Assembly: GCA_009731375.1 (NCBI GenBank)
Contig: BJOX01000017.1
Span: 162,144-226,143, forward strand
From: Paulinella micropora
Taxonomy: Eukaryota > Cercozoa > Imbricatea > Euglyphida
DNA: 64,000 bases
Direction: 5' to 3'
The translations under genes were made by a program, and so were the position numbers. The notes beneath the pieces were generated by a model. The model saw nothing but the letters and a program-made list of their open reading frames with translations. It did not search any database and had not been told where the DNA came from. Positions within the stretch are counted from its first letter, which is position 1, and each line of letters opens with the position of its first letter. Of the stretch, positions 1 through 5,845 are shown one piece after another.

Positions 1-11
1 TTTTTTTTTGT

Positions 12-1244
12 TTAAATCTGATCTTCAATCCAGTTCAATGAAGCGTAAATGCTCGCCGTTCCACCGCTCGTATTTTGTGCGGATATAGTAAATGTCTTAC
101 CTGATCCTATCTTGATATTATATTGAGACAAATCAATGTATATGGATGAGCCAGCAGACAATACATAAGTAAATATCACACTTCCACCCGTTCTTGTTGT
201 CCCCGCCGTATCTACCTCGGCCAATGATGTGTTTGTATCGTAATTTGAATAAGAAGGTGTTCCTCCCAATGTGGTATTAAGAATAATTCTCGCAATACAT
301 GTTTTAGTATCAGAATTACTTATACACAAATTCTCAAAGTAGATTATGTTGTAATTCGTTTTGCTGTTGAATGTGGTGCGGTTTCTAATAGTAAATATGG
401 CATTCTCAGTTGATCCTATACTCTTGACATTGTCATACGAATTAGTTATAGCAATAGTCCGATCAATAACCCCTTCAACTGCCAAAAACATACTCGCCGT
501 TTTCATTACAACGGATTGAAGGCTTGACGAATACGCCTTCGCGTAAATAGCAAACGCCGCTTGATCCAATGATGGAGTGGTAGCAGTGCTCGCGTATTTA
601 ATCGCATGAATTATCTCCATTCGTCCAGTTCGCGGGTTTTCAATTTTAAATGTAATCTGACCGCTACCCAGATACTGAACAACTATTTCAAACACATTCA
701 ATTTAGTAAAATCAATCGCGGGGAAGTTTCCTGTATTATCACATTTATCAATATTCCACGCATACTGACTAACCACATTTTCAACACTCCCCGCCGTTCT
801 TACAACTGACATTCCCGAGTTTGATTGTCTAAAACATAAATTGTCTGCTGGTGTGCCTATGCCAATGTAGCAATTGAAAGTAGTCGCGGTGGTAGATGTT
901 GGGAACAATGCGGAAAATCTAGCAACCAAGCCCATGCCACTTCTATATTTTGCTCTTTCAATAGTCGTAATCTGTGCGGTTGAATTACCAGAGGCAGATG
1001 TCGTTAAAACCGCCATTGAATTAGCAGTTGATACCACCCCGCCGTTTGTTTCTGTTTTGTCAAAGAACCGCGTATTGATACCATATGTAAATACATTTTG
1101 CAATACTGGTGATAAAGTGGCCGTTCGCAATTCTCCGAAGGCCGTTGTGGGTAATGCGTCTTTAATATTATCTATTGATAAAGAAGATGATGACGATGTA
1201 GATGATGACGATGGTGTATTCGTGCTTTGACCAAACAAATTCAT
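12..1244 (-). CDS. PLV surface/fibre-like protein, 410 aa (copy 1)
   Basis: Intact ORF starting MNLFGQSTNTP, followed by a Ser/Thr run (about residues 10-25) and then a beta-rich, Gly/Thr/Ser/Asn-rich body with few charged clusters. I chose the start at 1244 because the PLV-2 copy starts with the same MNLFGQ; the 11 codons upstream (MKKKDLHIKYR) are not part of that conserved start. A homologue with the same ending (LNWIEDQI versus LNWIEDII) is at 43633-45021. No enzyme motif is visible. Composition, length and conservation between elements suggest an exposed virion protein such as a spike or lectin-like fibre; that role is inference. Divergently transcribed from the F-box-like gene with about 75 bp between them. 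Confidence 0.7.
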   Translation of the reverse strand: MNLFGQSTNTPSSSSTSSSSSLSIDNIKDALPTTAFGELRTATLSPVLQNVFTYGINTRFFDKTETNGGVVSTANSMAVLTTSASGNSTAQITTIERAKYRSGMGLVARFSALFPTSTTATTFNCYIGIGTPADNLCFRQSNSGMSVVRTAGSVENVVSQYAWNIDKCDNTGNFPAIDFTKLNVFEIVVQYLGSGQITFKIENPRTGRMEIIHAIKYASTATTPSLDQAAFAIYAKAYSSSLQSVVMKTASMFLAVEGVIDRTIAITNSYDNVKSIGSTENAIFTIRNRTTFNSKTNYNIIYFENLCISNSDTKTCIARIILNTTLGGTPSYSNYDTNTSLAEVDTAGTTRTGGSVIFTYVLSAGSSIYIDLSQYNIKIGSGKTFTISAQNTSGGTASIYASLNWIEDQI

Positions 1245-1298
1245 TCTATATTTTATATGTAAGTCTTTTTTTTTCAAAAATAGACTAATCTTATATTA

Positions 1299-1318
1299 TA
1301 AGATATTTTATATAAAAC
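1299..1318 (+). promoter_or_regulatory. TATATAAA promoter-like box directly before a PLV start codon
   Basis: The run TTTATATAAAAC lies immediately before the ATG at 1319. Similar TATATAA-type boxes occur within about 5-30 nt of starts at 25637, 26279, 28770, 30134, 39455, 40078, 42045 and 45045. This is the position expected for a virus-specific core promoter with a very short leader. Confidence 0.5.
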
Positions 1319-1594
1319 ATGTCAGTTATTATTAAAGAATTGCCGAGCGATATCGTTGGCCACATAAGAACATTTGTTTATGCAGAAATGCCCCTGCCGA
1401 AATATACAGAAGAATTTTGCAATATATGTGGCTTGTCTCGCACATTCCGATCGCACCCCCCGATTATAGCAGGCAATTTCTATGGTGTGGATAGTATTGA
1501 GTTTTTCACAATCTGCTCCATTAAATGCTACAGACGAGAGTCTAATCTTAGACTAAAATATGGAGAGCCCCCTTTAGTCGTTGTTAAGTATTAG
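1319..1594 (+). CDS. Small F-box-like / Cys-rich protein, 91 aa (copy 1)
   Basis: The N-terminus (LPSDIVGHIRTFV) resembles the start of an F-box, the motif that docks proteins to Skp1 in SCF ubiquitin ligases. It is followed by a CxxC pair (FCNICGLSR) and a CxxxC pair (TICSIKCYR) that could bind one zinc ion. A homologue at 45045-45320 conserves the F-box-like stretch and all four cysteines. The 3' end overlaps the tyrosine recombinase stop by 11 bp in convergent orientation. At about 90 residues the F-box would fill half the protein, leaving little room for a substrate-binding domain. A small zinc-binding regulator is the alternative. The F-box reading is inference from a short motif. Confidence 0.6.
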   Translation: MSVIIKELPSDIVGHIRTFVYAEMPLPKYTEEFCNICGLSRTFRSHPPIIAGNFYGVDSIEFFTICSIKCYRRESNLRLKYGEPPLVVVKY

Positions 1595-2891
1595 CCTTCT
1601 TTTTAATTCTAGCACTTCTTCTTAATGGTTGCTTCACTTCTTCTGGTTGTTTTCCTTCTTCTGGCTTTTCCTTCTTCTGCTTTACAAACTCATTGACAAG
1701 CACTGCCCCTATCCCACTTAATTGTCGTAGTTTAGTATTCGTTATCTTTCCGTCATAATCGTTCCATATTTTTTCCAACAATTCAAGTTTATCTGCACGG
1801 CTCGCTCTCTTTCCTAATGGTTCATATTTGCTTTCTTCTTCTCCGTTTTCGCTAACATTAGTTAAATTCAGATATAAATCTATCTTTCTTCTTAACTCTT
1901 CAAGTTCTGTTTTAATTCCTTCTGCTTTAATCTCCTCAGGATCGGCCACATTTACCCACGAATACGAAAAACTTGTCATCATATCGCCGTGTCCCAGCAC
2001 ATTGCTTACCCATGTGTTATAGTTCTCCAACTTTGGATTGGCAAAATTGGAATAAGATAAACTTGCATACAACTTTCTCAGCATACTGCTCTTCTGTTTA
2101 TAGTTCTCCAGCCACGGAAAGATTTTAATTATTCGTTTGTTTAACTCATTGTTTTTTTGTTTGTCTAATTGCCCGTCATCGTTGATAATAACCGCTTTCT
2201 TTTTCTTGAAATGATTTCTAATTGAATTTACTTTATCAATTACAAATTCGGGAGTAAAAAGAATAACTGGCCTTTCTGTCCAATTCTTCTTTTGCCCCTC
2301 CCGTTTCTTCGCTAGATTATTCACTCTTAACCAACTCGGCTTATCAGGGATTAATTCATATGTATTCTTATCAAATATCTCTACGGGGCGGGCACCAGTT
2401 GCTATCATTAATGATAGCAGTTTCATATAGACATCATCGCTCATGATCATTTCATTCATTTTCGCCATCACATCCCGCACATCTATTTGTATTTTTTCTT
2501 CATTTTTCTGCTTCACATCTTTCTTGTATCCTTCTACGATTTCAATTCTTTCATCTTCGTTCAAATTGAAGTATTTATCTAGTTTGGACATTTCATAAAC
2601 TTTTTCACTTTGATTTGGTTTAATTGCCTTCATTCTAACTTCAGATATTCGTTGTCGTCTTGATTGTAAATTTGGATAAATTATGACATATTTAGGGTAA
2701 ATAACTTTTAATGTTTCCAGTGCTTCTTCGTCAGTAGTTTTATTAGAAAATAATAACATTATAGAATTATGGAAGGCGATTGACGGCTTATGGTCACTAT
2801 CAAAATGATTAGACACTACATTATAAATTTTTTGTTCGGTGTCTGCTACTTTTAGTTGCCTCACAAACTTTCTATCACTCTCACTCCACAT
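1584..2891 (-). CDS. Tyrosine recombinase/integrase, 435 aa, intact
   Basis: Catalytic core of the tyrosine recombinase superfamily in order: Arg in TGARPVEIF, a Lys-rich beta-hairpin region (NNLAKKREGQKKNWTERP), second Arg in SSMLRKLYASLSY, His in VLGHGDMMTSF and nucleophilic Tyr in SYSWV. The usual His of HxxR is Ser here. The C-terminal ~100 residues contain a helical segment and an HTH-like stretch (ITNTKLRQLSGIGAVLVNEF), then a basic tail. Such enzymes integrate elements or resolve replication intermediates. The pairing of R..YA with LGH..MTSF.Y is also seen in protelomerase-like enzymes, which make hairpin telomeres; this is only a possibility. The closest relative in the window is the frameshifted copy at 46005-47287. 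Confidence 0.88.
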   Translation of the reverse strand: MWSESDRKFVRQLKVADTEQKIYNVVSNHFDSDHKPSIAFHNSIMLLFSNKTTDEEALETLKVIYPKYVIIYPNLQSRRQRISEVRMKAIKPNQSEKVYEMSKLDKYFNLNEDERIEIVEGYKKDVKQKNEEKIQIDVRDVMAKMNEMIMSDDVYMKLLSLMIATGARPVEIFDKNTYELIPDKPSWLRVNNLAKKREGQKKNWTERPVILFTPEFVIDKVNSIRNHFKKKKAVIINDDGQLDKQKNNELNKRIIKIFPWLENYKQKSSMLRKLYASLSYSNFANPKLENYNTWVSNVLGHGDMMTSFSYSWVNVADPEEIKAEGIKTELEELRRKIDLYLNLTNVSENGEEESKYEPLGKRASRADKLELLEKIWNDYDGKITNTKLRQLSGIGAVLVNEFVKQKKEKPEEGKQPEEVKQPLRRSARIKKKANT

Positions 2892-3046
2892 TGACTGACC
2901 TGTGTATATTAAACAAGTTTATATTTTTTCTAAGTCATAAATTGTTTTTATTAATGAATTCAATGTTCACACCGGATTTAAGAATACTTTAAACAACAAT
3001 CAATTAGTAAGAAACATACTTTAATAAATCAGTTGATTGTAAAAAG

Positions 3047-3626
3047 TCACTCCAGAGGTATCATCCAATCAATATTGAGAGTTCTATCTCCCAATTTCGC
3101 AACTGCAGTCACTGAGTTGTAAACAAATACTTCGCCATTGACGGAGACAAGAAAATTCTTTGTGTGCTTTGGGTTTTGAATATTAGTATTCCATACTGCT
3201 GTTTTATANNNNNNNNNNTACTGCGGTTAAAAAAAAAAAAATTCTCTCCCTGCTTCTCGGATCGTAGACTTGTTGGAAAAAGACCCCGCCAATTTTGTCG
3301 CTTTGAGGAATTCCTTTGACACTCTGACACGTATGTTTCTTCCCTGAGCATATCCTTCTTCCAGAGTATCATATGTGTGCCACCCTTGCGGGGGAGTGTC
3401 CTCATTATCTTCATCCTCTTCTTGATCAGTGGGAGGATCAGAAGCGGGAGGATCAGAAGCGGGAGNNNNNNNNNNCGGGAAGATCAGAAGCGGGAAGATC
3501 AGAAGCGGGAGTGGCGGTACTAGCAGAAGGGGCTGGAGTTCTCTTGCCGTCCAACGTGATGATAGTCTTCCCATCCACTTCGGAGATATTGGCCTCCCTG
3601 AACATCCGCATCAATTCTTCCGACAT
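3047..3626 (-). pseudogene. Uncharacterised protein with Pro/Ser/Asp repeats, broken by two 10-N gaps
   Basis: The reading frame starts at 3626 (MSEELMRMFREANISEVDGK), runs into a tandem SDLPA/SDPPA repeat interrupted by a 10-N gap (3466-3475), continues through an acidic stretch (EEDEDNED) and a conserved-looking segment (GWHTYDTLEEGYAQGRNIRV), then hits a poly-A run and a second 10-N gap (3209-3218). After it, a different frame continues to a stop at 3047 (ending NIDWMIPLE). I infer one gene whose repeats defeated assembly, not two. No function recognised. It lies between the recombinase and the coiled-coil gene, all on the minus strand. Confidence 0.5.
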
Positions 3627-3629
3627 GAC

Positions 3630-3671
3630 CTACCCACACATCAAAAAGCACAAAAACACATATGTGGGTAG
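3630..3671. repeat. Stem-loop in the promoter of the minus-strand gene starting at 3626
   Basis: CTACCCACACAT and ATATGTGGGTAG face each other across an ~18-nt A-rich loop, giving about 11 paired bases with one offset. It sits directly upstream of the ATG at 3626, so it could be an operator or an mRNA leader structure. Confidence 0.5.
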
Positions 3672-3815
3672 TGCCTTAAAGCCGTTCTAATCAATATACT
3701 AATCTGTGCTTTTTATAAAATATAATGAGAAGGGTTGTAGCATTGTTTGTTGTCTATCGTGATGCTTAAGGAGAAGTGAGCGGGTAGGCAGATGCACAAC
3801 ATAAACAAAACTACT

Positions 3816-4325
3816 CTAATCTCCTCTCATACATCTATACATATTCCCATCATGCTCATTCATCAGACTATATTCTGATTTAACTTGGACTGGGATATAT
3901 GCTGAATATTTAATGTAGGATTGATTGAAAGTAAGTTTTTCGTTTTCAATCCCTCTAAGAATTCTATCTTGGACAACTTTGCTAAACTCGCTCCTATGCT
4001 CCCTCCTCCACTCTTTGAATAATTTTCTTTCTTTTTCAATCCTCCTCAATTCATTCTTTCTGTTCCTTTCATATTCTCTATCCTCCTCAACATTATCTCT
4101 TTCATTATCCAATCTTCTAATCATAATGTCAATTGCTCTCATTTTGGTTAGGTCTGGTTTCATTTTCTCCTTCAATAATTCTATTTCTTTATTTGCTTTG
4201 GCTACTCTTTCTTCACATCTTATTCTATACTTCTTCAAATTAGTCTTACTCTCCTTCGTCGTCTTAAAGACATCAATCCATTCTTCAATCGTTCTGTCTT
4301 CCCTACTTACTAGGTTCTCACTCAT
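3816..4325 (-). CDS. Charged coiled-coil protein, 169 aa
   Basis: Start chosen at MSENLVSREDRTIEEW (4325); the longer reading frame upstream runs through a GC-rich hairpin cluster encoding a Pro/Ala/Arg stretch and is unlikely to be translated. Residues ~10-130 are dominated by Glu, Lys and Arg in heptad-like spacing, predicting a long helix or coiled coil. The C-terminal 35 residues are less charged (YIKYSAYIPVQVKSEY). No catalytic motif. No counterpart was found in PLV-2, so it is an accessory gene of PLV-1. Function unknown. Confidence 0.55.
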   Translation of the reverse strand: MSENLVSREDRTIEEWIDVFKTTKESKTNLKKYRIRCEERVAKANKEIELLKEKMKPDLTKMRAIDIMIRRLDNERDNVEEDREYERNRKNELRRIEKERKLFKEWRREHRSEFSKVVQDRILRGIENEKLTFNQSYIKYSAYIPVQVKSEYSLMNEHDGNMYRCMRGD

Positions 4326-4353
4326 TCTGTTTATGAGGATGTTCTGGCAGTTT

Positions 4354-4410
4354 TGCCCGCTTGCCCGGCGGGCAGGCGGGCAGGCGGGCACACGGCATTG
4401 TTTTGCCCGC
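4354..4410. repeat. GC-rich nested hairpin cluster (GCGGGCA/TGCCCGC repeats)
   Basis: TGCCCGCTTGCCC is followed after three bases by GGGCAGGCGGGCA, a stem of about 13 bp with one mismatch. Two more GGCGGGCA/TGCCCGC units follow, so alternative hairpins are possible. The block is almost pure G+C inside an AT-rich element and lies just upstream of the gene starting at 4325. Confidence 0.7.
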
Positions 4411-4545
4411 ACACTTTTACTGAAAAATAGTAATAATTTTTTCCATTTCTATGTGTCGTCCCTGCTCCACTTTTTTTCCATATTATCTCTTAAGTTGGAT
4501 GTGTATGTTTTTATGGTTGTAATTGTTGCGAAATTGTTGCATCAG

Positions 4546-4640
4546 TGTCGGGTAGATGAACGGGTAGGGTGCTCACACTCGGTTTTCCGTGTCGTGGGTT
4601 CAATTCCCGTTTCTTAGCACCGATTATTTGGTGCTTTTTT
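4546..4640 (+). ncRNA. tRNA-like / RNA polymerase III-type small RNA locus
   Basis: A box-A-like stretch (TAGATGAACGGG, ~4553) is followed by a perfect B box (GGTTCAATTCC, ~4597-4607) and a T run from ~4635, the layout of an internal pol III promoter with terminator. A T-arm-like stem-loop can be drawn around the B box, but no 7-bp acceptor stem pairs at tRNA distance, so I do not call a functional tRNA. Just before the T run, AGCACC and GGTGCT form a six-base-pair hairpin. A degenerate tRNA or a virus-encoded small RNA are both possible. Confidence 0.42.
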
Positions 4641-5005
4641 ATTTTTTTGTCATATTACCTTTTTACTTTTGATGGAGCGGTGTGATGAGTTTCGTTTTGA
4701 GGTGCTTTACTCGTTTATTTTATTTTCCTTTATGGGCTTTTATTTTTTGCAAAATTTAGCAGTCATTATTAATTTGTTATGTTGTTTTCATTTCTTTTTC
4801 CGTTTCTCGTCGTGTGGATTTCCACTGGATTTCCATCACCACACATTGGATAAAGGCCGTCCGTCTGCGAGAGAGAGCAGAGGGAGATTTATTAAAATTC
4901 ATCTTCCTGCCCCTGTCCGCCCTTTGGCCTTGGGAGCCGAAAACCCTTTTATATAGGGCTATACTATTTTAGTAGACTATATTTTTTTTTATTTTTCTTA
5001 TATAA
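4641..5005. other. PLV-1 region without a supported gene
   Basis: Open frames here are short, T-rich and lack any recognisable motif or conserved counterpart in PLV-2. I see no repeat or RNA structure beyond AT-rich sequence. Confidence 0.4.
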
Positions 5006-5150
5006 GGTTGGACACCATGTCCAAGTAAAAAAAGTATTAATAGTAAGAATAATAATATATAAAATCCTTTAAAAAACATAATAAAATGTGTCCAACCATC
5101 AAAAACTGAAGTCGGCCGTGTCCAACGTGGGGGATTGGACACTATGTAGG
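5006..5150. promoter_or_regulatory. PLV terminal cis-block with GGTTGGACAC / GTGTCCAACC repeats (copy 1)
   Basis: Contains GGTTGGACACCATGTCCAA (5006), TGTGTCCAACC (5087), GTCGGCCGTGTCCAACG (5111) and GGATTGGACACTATGTAGG (5132): one heptamer-like motif in both orientations. The same arrangement with GGTCGGACAC, including an AATAGTAAGAA spacer, lies at 47551-47694 in PLV-2 at the same place relative to the palindrome. Conservation of order without coding potential points to a cis-acting protein-binding region, such as a replication origin, packaging site or recombinase arm sites. Confidence 0.6.
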
Positions 5151-5267
5151 AAGCGGTATTTAATAAAAACTCTCTCTCCCGTGCTCATATACACAAAAAG
5201 AAACAGGACTGCTTTTTGTGCTCAACAAGCACTACATAAGCACTACATTTTTTTACTCTCACATTAT

Positions 5268-5318
5268 CCCCCCCACCCCCCCGTTTCAACTTCGTTGAAA
5301 CCGCCCCCCCTTCCCCCC
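5268..5318. repeat. C-rich tract with embedded small hairpin (copy 1)
   Basis: Runs of C flank GTTTCAAC-TTC-GTTGAAAC (5283-5301), an 8-bp stem with a TTC loop. The same design (C-rich tract, ACGAAC-TTC-GTTCGT) lies at 48390-48428 in PLV-2, directly before its palindrome. Confidence 0.6.
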
Positions 5319-5324
5319 TATGAC

Positions 5325-5724
5325 CATTTATGTATATACGGCTGTCTATCCGCAAAGTATAAAACAAGCCGTTAAAATGTGTAAAACCAACACTGGACAT
5401 ATAGAAAAAATGTCCAACTCTTGTAAAAACCGACGAAGGTTTTCCAAAAATCAACAAACTAAGCACATTTAGAAAGAATTAAGACATATTAAGCACATAG
5501 TCCATATAAACTTTGTTTATATATATTTTTATGTAGTAAAAATATGGACTATGTGCTTAATATGTCTTAATTCTTTCTAAATGTGCTTAGTTTGTTGATT
5601 TTTGGAAAACCTTCGTCGGTTTTTACAAGAGTTGGACACTTTTTTTATATGTCTAATGTTGGTTTTACACATTTTAACGGCTTGTTTTATACTTTGCGGA
5701 TAGACAGCCGTATATACATAAATG
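5325..5724. repeat. Large near-perfect palindrome forming the right terminus of PLV-1
   Basis: About 180 bp arms, read inward from both ends with only a few mismatches (mainly around TGGACATATAGAAAAAATG). The spacer is ~40 nt and AT-rich and includes AAACTTTGTTTATA. The outer edges are CATTTATGTATATACGG and its complement CCGTATATACATAAATG. Beyond the right edge the sequence changes to host-like TA/GT microsatellite. PLV-2 ends in the same way with different arm sequence, so the architecture, not the sequence, is conserved. Confidence 0.85.
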
Positions 5725-5845
5725 ACCTATATGTATATGTATATATGTGTGTGTGTGCGTGTGTGTTATGTGTGTGTGTTGTGTGTTTGATCCAGCCTTC
5801 CTTGAATGCGTATGCGCTCGATGCTCTGGTTGACCTAATGTGCAG

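Larger units (their letters stand above)
1..5724. mobile_element. PLV-1: right-hand part of an integrated polinton-like virus/virophage-type element
   Basis: AT-rich block running from the window edge to a large palindrome. Its gene set (surface protein on minus, small F-box-like protein on plus, tyrosine recombinase on minus) is repeated in the same order at 43633-47287 in PLV-2, so both are members of one element family. The capsid and replication genes would lie to the left, outside the window. The right boundary is placed at the outer edge of the palindrome (5724), after which host-type GT microsatellite and a spliced host gene begin. The recombinase here is intact, unlike the PLV-2 copy, so PLV-1 looks the less decayed of the two. 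Assignment to PLV rather than virophage rests on PLV-2. Confidence 0.8.

Noticed and set aside
874-1230. Plus-strand ORF of 118 aa ending in an Asp-rich stretch
   Set aside because: Antisense shadow of the Ser-rich N-terminus of the surface protein; the same shadow appears at 44684-45007.
5185-5466. Protein genes at 5185-5466 and 5583-5891
   Set aside because: Both frames start with the same 20+ residues because they lie on the two arms of the palindrome; no other support.
1-5724. Maverick/Polinton with protein-primed polymerase and retroviral-type integrase
   Set aside because: No polB or DDE integrase was seen in either PLV; the integrase present is a tyrosine recombinase and replication is by primase-helicase.
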